A stretch of DNA of 64,000 nt from Gordius sp. MW1 (taxonomy: Eukaryota > Nematomorpha > Gordioida > Gordea > Gordiidae): contig OZ038527.1 in assembly GCA_964036665.1 (NCBI GenBank), forward strand, positions 24,947,901 to 25,011,900, written 5' to 3'. Position numbers and translations under genes: made by a program. This document shows, one piece after another, positions 11,647 to 22,261 of the stretch (its first letter is position 1; the number at the start of each line of letters is the position of its first letter). The notes below the pieces were generated by a model. That model did not search any database. It saw nothing but the letters and a program-made list of their open reading frames with translations, and was not told the origin of the DNA.

Positions 11647-14600
11647 TTAATATCTCATAATTCTTTTCAAAGCATCTAAACATTTCCATTTATCGGGCAA
11701 GTAAAAGGGTTCGAATATCAATGGAAATGGCGTATCGTAGCCGCATACCCTCTCGATTGGAGCTTTCAAATTCAAGAAACATTCCTTCTAAAAAATGATG
11801 TTTAAATAAATACCAGAAATTTTATAAATTAATCGCTATTTTTTGGGTTTAAAATAAAAAATTTCGATTATGCCTCCTAATGAAAAATAACTAATGACCG
11901 CTGGTTGACTTGAATTTTTCTGACCCCGGTGTAGCGTACAGAAATGTCGAATGTTGTAAAATAGCGAACGTCTTATACGAATTGTGGTTAAAAACACGAA
12001 ATAATGAATTTTGACGTTTATCACGTCTTTTTTTACTAGCAAGGGATTGGGTGGGGATTGAGAAAATGCATTGTTACTTTTGACGATCCCATTGTTATAC
12101 CATAGCGTTTTTTAAATTTGAACGTCAATTATCCCATATTTGAATTAGAGATAGATAACTAATACATACATTTAAATTGATATAATTATATTCATCTTAT
12201 TAACATTCTGTAAGGTAGATGCTAATTGTGTTGTATTAAATATTAAATTAATTAAATAGAAGAATATTATTTTTTCCTAACTTTCTCACCAGGGGGAGGG
12301 GGGTGATTTGCCCCCCCCCCCTTATTTTTTACCCTCTTTCTCACCAGGGGGAGGGGGGGGGGGGGGGAGTGATTTGCCCCTCCCCCCTTATTTTTTACCC
12401 TCTTTTTCACCAGGGGGGGGGGGGGGGGTGATTTGCCCCCCCCCTTATTTTTTACCCTTTTTCTCACCAGGGGGAAAGAGGTGATTTGCCCCCCCACTAT
12501 TTTTTACCCTCTTTCTCACCAGGGGGTAGGGGGTGATTGCCCCCCCCCTTATTTTTTACCCCTTTTCTCACCAGAGGGGAGGGGGGTGATTTGCCCCCCC
12601 CCCAATATTTTTTACCCTCTTTCTTACCAGGGGGGGGGGGAGGGGGATTTGCTTCCCTCCCCCATTATTTTTTACCCTTTTTCTCACCAGAGGGGAGGAG
12701 GGTGATTTGCCCCCCACCTTAGTTTTTACCCTCTTTCTCACCAGGGGGGAGATAGGCGGGGGGGGGGGGGTGTTTTGCCTCCCCCCCCCTTATTTTTTAT
12801 CCTTTTTTTCACCAGAGGGGAGATGGGGGGGGGGGGTTTTTTACCCTCTTTCTCACCAGGGGGGAGGAAGGTGATTTGCCCCCCACACTTTATTTTTTAC
12901 CCTCTTTCTCACCAGGGGGGAGGGGGGTCTTTTGCCCCCCCCCTTATTTTTTATCCCCTTTCTCACCACAGGGGAGAGGGGGGGGGGGTGTGTTTTTTGC
13001 CCCCCCCCCTTATTTTTTATCCCTTTTCTCACCAGAGGGGAGGGGGGTGATTTGCCCCCCCCTTTTTTACCCTTTTTCTTACCAGGGGAGGGCACCAGTG
13101 AAAAAGAGGGATAAAAATAAGGGGTGCAAAAGACCCCCCCCCCCCCTCCCCTCTGGTAATAAATAGGATAAAAAATAGGGGGGGGGGGGGGGGGTGGGGC
13201 AAAAAACCCCCCTCCCCTCTGGTAAGGAAGAGGGTCAAAAATAAGGGGGGAGGGGGCAAAACACCCCCCCCCCCCCTATCTCCACTGTGGTGAGAAAGAA
13301 TGTAAAAACAAGGGGGGGGGCAAACCCCCCCCCCTCTCTCTGGTGAGAAAGAGGGTAAAAAATAAGGGAGGGGGCAAAACACCCCCCCCCCCTCTGGTAA
13401 GAAATAGGATAAAAATAAGGGGGGGGCAAAAGACCCCCCTCCCTCCTGGTAAGAAAGAGGGTCAAAAATAATGGGGGGGGGCAAAACACACCCCCCCCCC
13501 TCCCCTGTGGTGAGAAAGGGGATAAAAATTAAAGGGGGCCCCCTCATCTCCCATCTGGTAAGTAAGAAATAAAATAAAAATAGGGGGGGGGGGCAAAAGA
13601 CCCCCCTCCCCTTTGGTAAGAAAGAGGGTCAAAAATAAGGGGGGTGGGGGCAAAACACACCCCCCCCCCATCTCCCCTGTGGTGAGAAAGAGAGTAAAAA
13701 ATAAGGGTGGGGGGGGCAAAACACACCCCCCCCCATCTCCCCCCTGGTGAGAAAGAGGGTAAAAAATAAGGTGGGGGGGGGGGCAAATCACCCCCCTCCC
13801 CTTTGGTGAGAAAAAGGGTAAAAAATAGGGTAAAAATAATGGGGGGGGGGAAATTACCATCCCTCCCCTCTGGTGAGAAAGAGGGTAAAAAATAAGGGGG
13901 GGGGGCAAAACACCCCCCCCCCCCCCCCTATCTCCCCTGTGGTGAGAAAGAGGATAAAAAATAAGGGTGGGGGGGCAGCCCACCCCCCCTGGTGAGAAAG
14001 AGGGTAAAAAATAAGCCCCCCCATCTCCCCTGTGGTGAGAAAGAGGATAAAAAATAAGGGTGGGGGGGGGGGCAGCCCACCCCCCCTGGTGAGAAAGAGG
14101 GTAAAAAATAAGGGGGGGGGGCAAAGTTCTTAATTTATTTATGATATATAATATGATTAAAATTGTAATGTTAAATAACATAATATTATTGATGATTGAC
14201 GGTTTTATCCGCCAATAAGAACTATTTAAACAATTTTAATGAAAATAATATCTGACGCTTGAATGACATTTGACTTCGCTATTTTACAACGTTCGCTGAC
14301 TCCAATATTACACCGGCCCGAGCCCAAATTCGGCTTTTTATTTTGGTGCTTCGACCAATTACCTTTGTAAATCTCAACTTATTCTATTTGAAGTTAAAAA
14401 TTTGGAATGTTTTCGGTTCGGGTTGAAAATTTTAGGTGGGGTCGGGTCGGGGTTGAGAATTTGAAATTGCTGTCGGGTCGGGTCGGGGTTATGATTTTAG
14501 GGTCGGGTCGGGTTCGGAGTAAAAGTGACTTTTCAGTTCTCTAATATGAGGCTTGCATAACTCGTTGCTTTAACGAAACTAGGTAACTAATTGCCTAAAT

Positions 14601-17600
14601 TTAGGAGGCAATCGAAAAAAGTTGATTAATCCCAAAATTTTTATCCCCATAGTAGCTTCCTGTTCCGCCACTTTGATCAACAAAGCATTGGCGTTTTTTA
14701 AATCGTTAGCATAGAGATCCTCCAAAGACAAATACTCACCCAGCTGCATTTCACGTGGCAATAAAGTGGCGTTTTAGTAGCGAAATAATATCATTCATTA
14801 TAAATCTTAACTCTGACACATGGCCCCTGCTGGCTATTGACGAATTGAATAGTTTATTATTTATATTATTTTATGCTCGTTTATTGCATATTGGTTGGAT
14901 CATTTTTACCCCTAGACTCGATGGACTGCCCATCAACTTTAAACAAGTGTTTTCCGCCATTTTGAAATGTGCACAAATAACTATAGTAATTTTAAAACGA
15001 AATAAAAAATATTAAAACAGCATTTTAATATAGATATCATTTACAAAATTCATAAAACTAAAAATGAAAAATACTGTGATGATGTGATGTTAAAGCACTT
15101 TAGTGCCATCGACATTTTAATAAATAATCATTTATTAACATTCTTTTTTATTTATTAACTAATGAGGGTAAATTCCTGACTTAACAATGGGGTCACCACA
15201 ATGCACAGAAAGACATGAAATGATAGTTAAATTCAAAATGGTGGATTTCATAATACACATTTTCCTATATGAAACATATGGCATGAGCAGTCTATGTAGT
15301 CTATGTTTTTACACATTAAAAGCATTTCAATATAATAAAAAAATGGAATTTATGTATTACTTGAACGGTAGCCGCAATTTCAGCTCCAAACCCCGCGGTT
15401 AAAGGAGCCTCGTGGGCTATTAAAAGCCGACCCGTTTTTGCTACGCTCTGAATATCAAATTTTCCACACACACACAATTATATAGATATAGTCATGGGCG
15501 TAGCCAGGGGGGGGGTAGGGAGGGGCGGCTGCCCCCTCTAAATACAAAGATTTGTTTGAATTTATTAAAATTACGGCCAAAATTTTGAAAAATGTTCTTT
15601 TGCCCCTCCCTAAGTCATTAATGCCCCCTCCCTCTAATTCCAATGTTGGCTGTGCCCATGTATATAATTTTTAATCTGAAATTAAAAAAAAAGTTCCAAA
15701 AATTTCATAAATTAGTTAATCATCTCATTATTTTGGTATTTATTAAACGAAATCCATGGATTTGGGAGGTAAAATATTCACATTCGCGGCTGAAAGTGTT
15801 TAACAACAACAAAATTTATTCATCCAAGTGGTGCAAGACCTTTATTTTCAGATATTAATTAATAACACTCGTCAACAAATAACGGACTTATAAAAGTAAC
15901 CGGAAAACTGTTTGCAGATTCTGGTAGAGGTTTTCGCGGTGAACACGAATATACATATATTTAGTTTTTCCCCTATATACGTCAAATTTTTGAAATATTT
16001 GCTGTCAAAGTTGCAAAAAACAACGATTTTGGCATTTTGCAAATGCCAATTACTTGCAAATTAATCGGTAATATATTTAATTTAGTAAATTTGATTTATA
16101 AATAAAGGGGAGAAAATCGAAAAATTTTGTTTGCACTAACTCTAACTCCACCGTTTTACATTGACAAATTGCCTCAGAATTAAGGTCGCCCATGTAATCG
16201 TTGTTTGACATGTCTTATCTATTTACCTTCTATAAAAATCTAATTTCGGAATTTTAACAAACAAACTATTACCAAAAAATAGTATAAGGAAAAACAGGAA
16301 TTTTACACCCTAATTTCTAAATTGTCCGTTTCAAAATCCATTGGTGAGGTTAGAAATTCACTGTTTCCACACTTTTTTCAGCTTAGAAGCTTAAAAATAC
16401 TCTTCAAAAATTTTCAAATCATCTAAATTTTAACAGTGTTACTTTGCAAATTGTATCGACGTCCCATGGGAGTATGGTTCTCAAATCTATAATTTCGCAC
16501 GATATTCCGGCCATATCATATTCTGGCACGGTTGCAGCCATCTCGACAACTTCCAACATTACGTGTACCTGGGTGCCCCACGCTAGTAAAGTTACGTCTG
16601 AGCCTTTATATGAAAGGGGGAAAAATGGAAAATTTTCTCTTCATTTTTAACTTGTAGATTTTGATAATTTTAGTAAAAGCATAGTTATCTGACTATAATA
16701 CAATTATTTTAAAATACTACAATTAGCATATATACTAAGAAGTGAGACGAATGATGTAAGTTAGTGTTGTAAAAACGGCTGGGTTTTGCTTGGTCGATCT
16801 TTGGTTTTAGTCGACTAAACACAAACTTGGTCTATTTATGGGTCTAAGAAAAATAGACCAAAAGTAGACTAAAACCAAAGAGCGACCAAACAAAACCCAG
16901 CCGTTTTTACGACACAAATGTAAGTATAGAAAAGTAATGGACATGGAGGTGCCGGGGAAGGGAGGAAGAGGACGACCTCGTGTCACGAGGAAATGGCAAG
17001 CGTGGACAAAGTTATGAAAAATAGGAAGATTAATCAAGACGTGGCCCCCTTACCCGATCAAGATGGAAGAAACACATCAAAACAAACCCACCCACGACAG
17101 TATAAAAGAAACGTTATGTTCTTTTAAAAGAGGTCAGGAATCCGGGAAAGATTTGAAATCCACTTTCGCGATTTAAGTTGCTATAAAACTTGATTATTTA
17201 CCAAGACTATTTAACATGGGCTCAATCTGTTAATAAATCTCTTAAAAATTGATCCTAATAATTTTTGAAATTTTTAATTTATCACACCTTCTGATGTAAT
17301 ACTTACAATTTTGATAGAATCGTCTTTAAATAACCTGACAAGCATGGGAGTAGCCAGCATGGGAATTAGAGGGAGGGGCAATGATGATTTAGTCAGGGAC
17401 AAAATAATCATCTTTAGAAATTTTTAGCCATAATTTTAATAAATTTCAACAAAGTTTTGAATTAAGAAGGGGGCAGCCGCCTCTTCCTGCCCCCCCCCTT
17501 GGCTACGCCCATGCTGACAATTGAATGCTCCTAAAAAAGATAGTAGTACCTTGTTTAATAACGTCTGCTAGACCCAGAGGAATCGTGTAGTCTTCCAAGG

Positions 17601-18946
17601 GTACATTCTCCACTGCAGATCTATACAAGATTTTGGGTTCGTAAAATAAACAAGGATTTTGATCCTTTATACAGGACAGGAGTAGGCCTTTAGTTTGCAC
17701 CGGTCCTCTTGGTATAACCACCTAAAAGGAGACCCACCACTATCATTTTTATTACTAGTGATATGTATAGCATGAAAAGTTAAAATAAACAATTTACTTT
17801 TAGTAACAAACATTAGAGGCAAAACATTATTGGATCCTTGAAATATGAAATGTTATTAGATTTCGTCATGAATTCATCTACATCATATTTGATAGGTGGT
17901 TGGCATGGGCGAAGCCAACATTTGAATTAGGGGGGGGGGCAATAATTATTTAGGGAGGGGCTAAATGATCTTTTTTTTTTTAAATTTAGCCATAATTTTA
18001 ATAAATTTCAACAATTTTTTGGATTTAAAGTGGGCAGCCGCCCCTCCCTGCCCCCCCCTGGGTACACCCTTGTATGTTGAAGAGATTATTAAGAGACCAC
18101 TGAAAAAACATGTGTTAACATTTATAACTTATCGATTTAGATAAATATGTTCAAGCCTTTTGAAATATCATCGCTTAACAGATTGTTTTAAACTAATTTT
18201 AAATTCATTTACCTTTAACCCAGCGGCATGGCTGAAGAAAGCTTCATTACTTTGAGAATGGTAAAGAGCACCATGGCCCACAGCTCCACAAGGTGTTCTG
18301 ATCACTAATTTACCACAATTAAAAGTTCCTCCTGACCTGTATCTATATTTTGCTGCTTCATTTACTATCTATATCAATAAATACTTTTTAAAAACTAATT
18401 TTTATTAAAAATCACAAATACTTTATTATACTAGTGATGATGATTTTATACAAAAGCAGCCAAACTAAAGTTAAGCACTTAAAATTATATTAAAATTTTG
18501 TATAACCTTAAATATATAATTTTACACAATTAAGTTTTTTAAAACAAAACTTATTTTTTTTTATTTTATTGCCTCTTTATTTAATTTACTTGGTCAAAAG
18601 CTGGTAAAATATAATCTGCAAATTGAATTTCAGCTATAGTAGTTGCACCTGTAACTGCCACACCAATACCAAATCCTACAATACCCTGTTCTGAAAGAGG
18701 GGTGTTAAACACTCTGTCTTCACCTAAAAGGATAATTCATATCAATTGTGTATTATACCATATTTTTCTTTAAGCCCAGCTGTACACCTAAACACACCAC
18801 CAAAGGCAACATCCTCTCCAAATATCACTGCATTCGTTTTATATAATAAATAAAACTTTTTTTACCTGATGTTGGATCTTGTTTAAGTGTTAAATCCAAT
18901 GTATTACATATGGATTGAACCATGTTCATCTGTTCCTGAGGCTTAT
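11647..18946 (-). CDS. BCKDHB: Branched-chain 2-oxoacid dehydrogenase E1 beta subunit, mitochondrial (5' exons missing)
   Basis: TPP-dependent E1 beta chain that pairs with BCKDHA to decarboxylate the 2-oxoacids of Leu, Ile and Val in the mitochondrial matrix. Eight exons: 18866-18946, 18759-18827, 18590-18723, 18213-18368, 17550-17721, 16443-16603, 15361-15447, 11647-11787 (stop TAA 11647-11649). Phases agree throughout. Landmarks in order: [144 protein letters not shown] and [20 protein letters not shown]. The first exon found enters in phase 2 just before [15 protein letters not shown], so only the presequence and short N-terminus are unaccounted for. Two introns are only 38 and 35 nt. The last intron (3573 nt) contains the inverted minisatellite 12280-14125. 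Confidence 0.96.
12280..14125. repeat. Inverted G/C-tract minisatellite, two arms of about 15 and 17 units
   Basis: From 12280 to about 13085 a unit of roughly 50-65 bp repeats about 15 times: TTATTTTTTACCCTCTTT, CTCACCAG, a G-run, TGATTTGCC and a C-run. From about 13097 to 14125 the reverse complement of the same unit repeats about 17 times. Each unit holds both a G-run and a C-run, and the two arms are complementary to each other. The array lies wholly in the last BCKDHB intron. Long open frames here (for example 13462-14181 minus) arise only from the repeat. Homopolymer lengths may be assembly-sensitive. Confidence 0.97.
14300..14545. repeat. GGGTCGGGTCGGGGTT repeat block
   Basis: Short GGTCGGGTCGGG blocks recur at 14435, 14472 and 14500, preceded by CGGCCCGAGCCC and ending TTTCAGTTCTCTAA. 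The style resembles the GC-rich subterminal blocks of the hAT derivatives, but no matching partner end was identified. Confidence 0.45.
14579..14765 (-). other. Unrecognised coding-like fragment inside BCKDHB last intron
   Basis: The minus strand shows a possible acceptor (ATGCAG) followed by [20 protein letters not shown] and then [13 protein letters not shown]. Its composition is more protein-like than surrounding AT-rich frames. It is on the same strand as BCKDHB but matches no part of that protein. It may be a transposon fragment, an exon of an unrelated gene, or chance. I do not recognise the family. Confidence 0.25.
14922..15296. repeat. GACTGCTCAT-family MITE in BCKDHB intron
   Basis: Left end TGGACTGCCCATCAACTTTA, right end GCATGAGCAGTCTATG. 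The internal order matches the copy at 485-860 (ATTCATAAAA, TTCAAAATGGTGGATTT, TATGAAACATATG). Confidence 0.65.
15493..15660. mobile_element. hAT-like MITE (CATGGGCGTAGCCA family), 168 bp
   Basis: It starts CATGGGCGTAGCCAGG and ends TTGGCTGTGCCCATG, so the ends are inverted. Flanks GATATAGT and TATATAAT agree at 6 of 8. The internal G- and C-run blocks are in opposite orientation to the 17343 and 17904 copies. Confidence 0.75.
15900..16130 (+). repeat. Dispersed 250-bp repeat, copy 1
   Basis: Shares with 51290-51480 and 61200-61420 the ordered blocks TTTGCAGATTC-GG-TAGAG, TATACGTCA, TTTTTGAAATATTTGCTG, GATTTTGGCATTT, CTTGCAAATTAATCG and AAAGGGGAGA. No ends, target duplications or coding sequence could be fixed. 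In BCKDHB intron 6. Confidence 0.6.
16762..16917. mobile_element. hAT-type MITE, 156 bp, perfect 8-bp TSD
   Basis: Arms TAGTGTTGTAAAAACGGC and the complement of CCGTTTTTACGACACAA. Both sides carry ATGTAAGT (16754-16761, 16918-16925). In a BCKDHB intron, directly beside an RTE LINE tail. Confidence 0.93.
16926..17105 (+). mobile_element. RTE LINE 3' fragment
   Basis: GACATGGAGGTGCCGGGGAA, GAAGAGGACGACC and the AAACAAACCCACCCACGAC block closely match the 3' end of the RTE copy at 60590-60760. Only the last 180 bases remain and nothing is translatable. BCKDHB intron. Confidence 0.7.
17343..17513. mobile_element. hAT-like MITE (CATGGGCGTAGCCA family), 171 bp with 8-bp TSD
   Basis: Ends CATGGGAGTAGCCA and TTGGCTACGCCCATG. 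Flanks CTGACAAG (17335-17342) and CTGACAAT (17514-17521) match at 7 of 8. This is the best-preserved member and ties the G-rich family to hAT-type insertion. Confidence 0.85.
17904..18072. mobile_element. hAT-like MITE (CATGGGCGTAGCCA family), 169 bp
   Basis: Begins CATGGGCGAAGCCAAC, ends CTGGGTACACCCTTG, with a G10 run near the left and a C7 run near the right. Same order of blocks as the 17343 copy. Between two BCKDHB exons. Confidence 0.75.
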
Positions 18947-21900
18947 CTAAATAAATATAGAATTATATTTTTACAAAGTACCTTGCGAAATAGATTCAGG
19001 GTAGTATTTTAATCGAGTGGAATATTTCCTTAATATCCCAATTCTGATAGAAACACATGTTTTTAACATATGATATGTGAATGAATATTAACATATGTTC
19101 TTATAAAACTGAAGAGAATAATATTAAATATATATCAAGGGTATGATCAAACACATTTTCAACCTTTAATAAAAAGCTTATAATACTTAACAATATTCTC
19201 AATAAATTTTTAAATATCTCAAACCCGCTCTTTTGTAATAAATAACAACGTTACTAAACCAAAATACTAAATAAAACTAATTACCTTTAAGAATCAGGTA
19301 AAATGAACTTAAAAGATATCCAAGCAATTAAGAATCCTATAGCTTTTTTTAATGATAAATATGTAATCTTATATTTGTAATGAGTATAAGCGTGATCTAG
19401 CTTTGTTTAAGGGGATGTAGGTCACAATTTTTAGAAGTTTTTAATTAATTAAAATTATACACTTGAACAAATATTAAATTTTCAAAAAAGTAAATTTATT
19501 ATGTAATCTGAGGGGCTTATTTGCTTTATAAATTTAAAAAAAAAACTATGTCCAGATTAATACTAATAAACGAGGATGAGACTAAACTTAATTTTTTCAT
19601 AATTATGTGATTTAAGTTTGATTTAAATATTGTTTTAGAAACTGCTAGACTAAGATTAAACTAGGTAGGAGAATAAAACTAGATTTTGCTTCTTTAGCCT
19701 AACCCTAAAGCTTTCGAAACATAATAATTTCGCATAAAATTATGATAGTGCTTAGATTGTTTGTATTTTTATTGCGTATTTTAGTCACATATATTATTTA
19801 ATGTTTTAGTTTCTCTGTTATATTTCACAGACTATTGCATTTTCAAATAAATATTTTATATAATTTAATTAAATATTTAACCACTATTATTGCAATTATC
19901 ACGAAATTATGAAATGTAGATATTTAGGTTGTCAGCAACCCTCCCCTTAAATTATAATTAACTCCACCTTAGCTATGGTAATCTTGAAAATGAAATTTCT
20001 TTAACATATTGTGATTTATTAATTGTGTTAAATTGATCTAATTCTAAAAGTCCATACAATTATTGTTTACCTAATTACCAATTATTTGGCGGCCTTTAAT
20101 CCAAATTTAATGTCGTTCATGTTCAAACTAGTGCATTGGGAAATACAGTCTCTTTATTCATGTTTGTAAATTGAACCACTGGAGTTATTGTATTTTTCTG
20201 CCCCCTTCAACATCTTAGGTATTTAAAATATTTTATAAACATTCCACTTCGCATTTTTATAAAACAAAACTAATTTAAATATTTACTAATCTAAATTATC
20301 GTTAAACAATTTTTCTTATATACTTTTTTACATTCGAATATAAATTTTTATTATTCAGTCAAATAAAATGTGTAAATTTTTTAAGCAATATTTTAAATGA
20401 AGTTTGTTTAATTTATGTTCCCCTTTACACTTACAATACCGATAAGAATATTTTTGGTAAAATAAAGATTTCAGAGATATAAAAACAACTGTGTATAAGA
20501 AATTAGAATGTGTTTTTTGTAAGGTATAGCTTGAAGGTTAATGCTGCTTACAAATTGGCTAGCAATATAGACAAATTTTCACAATTTGTTGTATGTCTAA
20601 CTCTGGGCATTAATATATCTCATAAAATAATAAATAACTTATATTATTTTTTTTATTTTAACACACACTTTTAAGATAAAAATTAATTAAATTACGAGCA
20701 AAATCATTTTAATTTAGATTTATTAGAATAGTTAAATATAACAATAAATGACTAATAAAAGACATATAGTCAAATGTATTGACTATTAAAAGATATATCT
20801 ATAATGATATCGTCTAAAGTACTTATATAATTCTAACTTATTTATTAACTATTTTTGTCTTATAATGAGCCAAGTCAACATGTTATTACTAAAAATGTCT
20901 TTTAATAGTTTCTTAGACTTAAATCATATTGAATTTCAGCAAGTGTATATACACTAATTTCATCCAATATTTTTTATATTAAAAGGAATTTTCAGTAAAA
21001 TCAGAATAAAAATGCCTAAATATATAATACGATACTAAAAAACGATCAAACATGCATATATATTTCAACGCGCTTTTAAGGTTTTAATTAGAGATTATAT
21101 ATACACGTAAGCGTTGTCAGGATTTAAAGTAGAGGGGCAGTAATGATACATGGAGAGATCCATTTTTTCTTAGATTAAGGAATTTTGGATTTTAGGGGGG
21201 GGGGGCAGCTGCCCGTCATGCCTACCCATTTATATCGTTTAGCGACATTATAGTGATTTAATTCAATATTTAGATTAGTTTTAATACAAGATTATTTAAG
21301 ATTTCATATAAATACTCATTAAAAAATTTAAAACTTATTTAAAATTTATATTTTTTTGAGTTCCGACTTTTTCATTCCACACCAATGACCTAATAGATTT
21401 AGAAAGGTGGAAAAGCATAAAAGCCAACTTATATCAGGTTTTTAAAATTTTTTTAGTATATGTGGTTTTATGCACACAAACAAAAGTGCCACTAGTAAAA
21501 AAAACTTTGTTTCCTGTAAGTCGCCTCATTTCTAACACATACATATTACTTACCATTTCGTAAAAAAACACAATCCTAAAATAAAAAAAGTCTCAAAGCC
21601 TTTTTCGTAATTAACTTAGCCGGCCAGGCCGTGGCCTATATTTCTATATTTTAACTGGAATGGGCGGGCCCGGGCTTTTAAATTATAGACCCGTTGCAGG
21701 TCTCTAAACAACACTAATGATCAAAAATAAATGAAAACAAATAATATACAATTAAGGTGCTTATATTAATAAAACCTTAAAACTTAAGTTACAATTATAA
21801 TAAAAATAAAAAATTCTTATTTAGAAATAAAATTTGAGTGTATTATTTTTTATCATTAGAAATTTGAAAATAACAAAATTGATAAAGGCACAGGGTTTCT

Positions 21901-22087
21901 TTCAGAAAAAATGCTCCGGGGCGTATTTTCAACTTCCGGGGGGGGGGGGGGGTGGGGTAAATTTTTTTAATTGCACAACCATTTTGTATAATATTTACTG
22001 ATTTTTATTGGTGATATAATAGATATATCATGTTTTAATAGCTTTCCTCTTTCTCCTGTCGCTTTTCTGTAATTTGTAAACGGGACA
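18947..22087. other. AT-rich spacer upstream of the BCKDHB exons found
   Basis: No convincing exon was found here, although the BCKDHB presequence exon must lie at or beyond this interval. Recognisable pieces are a degenerate CATGGGCGTAGCCA-type repeat (21112-21231), a fragment of the GC-rich hAT ending TTGCAGGTCTCTA (21600-21704), and a G16 run at about 21939-21956. Confidence 0.6.
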
Positions 22088-22112
22088 ATCACGTGACTTT
22101 TTCCTATAAAAG
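22088..22112 (+). promoter_or_regulatory. Putative promoter in the left repeat: E-box palindrome and TATA box
   Basis: ATCACGTGAC holds the palindrome CACGTG. Twelve bases on, CTATAAAAGGC is a strong TATA-type element. A start site about 30 bases downstream would fall in CTTATTCGTTCG inside the repeat, as needed for a terminally redundant transcript. Inferred from position only. Confidence 0.5.
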
Positions 22113-22206
22113 GCACGCCATTGCTGGAGGGCTTATTCGTTCGTTTCTCCCCATTCACTTACTTGCCCTCCACAACTTCCTTTCACTTTCCCCCTTTTTT
22201 ACCACT
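22088..22206 (+). repeat. Left 119-bp direct terminal repeat
   Basis: From ATCACGTGACTTTTTCC to TTTTTTACCACT. All 119 bases match the right copy. After a 7-base gap (GTAACCT) a further CCTTTAAATT also matches the bases after the right copy, so the true repeat may be about 130 bp with a small indel. Confidence 0.95.
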
Positions 22207-22261
22207 GTAACCTCCTTTAAATTATTGGTCCCCAATTTTTCATTGCTAAATTGTATATTGT

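Noticed and set aside
12267..14181. Long open frames up to 239 codons on both strands in the G/C minisatellite
   Set aside because: They consist only of repeated Pro/Gly-rich translations of the array and exist in several frames at once; no start context or conserved protein.
16444..16650. Plus-strand ORF opposite a BCKDHB exon
   Set aside because: Antisense shadow of exon 16443-16603, whose minus-strand translation is clearly conserved BCKDHB.
19270..19320. Possible BCKDHB upstream exon near SSFYLILK-like codons on the minus strand
   Set aside because: Too short, stop codons in the other frames and no match to the expected N-terminal block; not added to the gene model.
22224..22236. TGGTCCCC downstream of the left LTR as a tRNA primer-binding site
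   Set aside because: Only about 7-8 bases fit any tRNA 3' end (best a tRNA-Glu-like TGGTCCC), 18 bases away from the repeat; too weak to claim.
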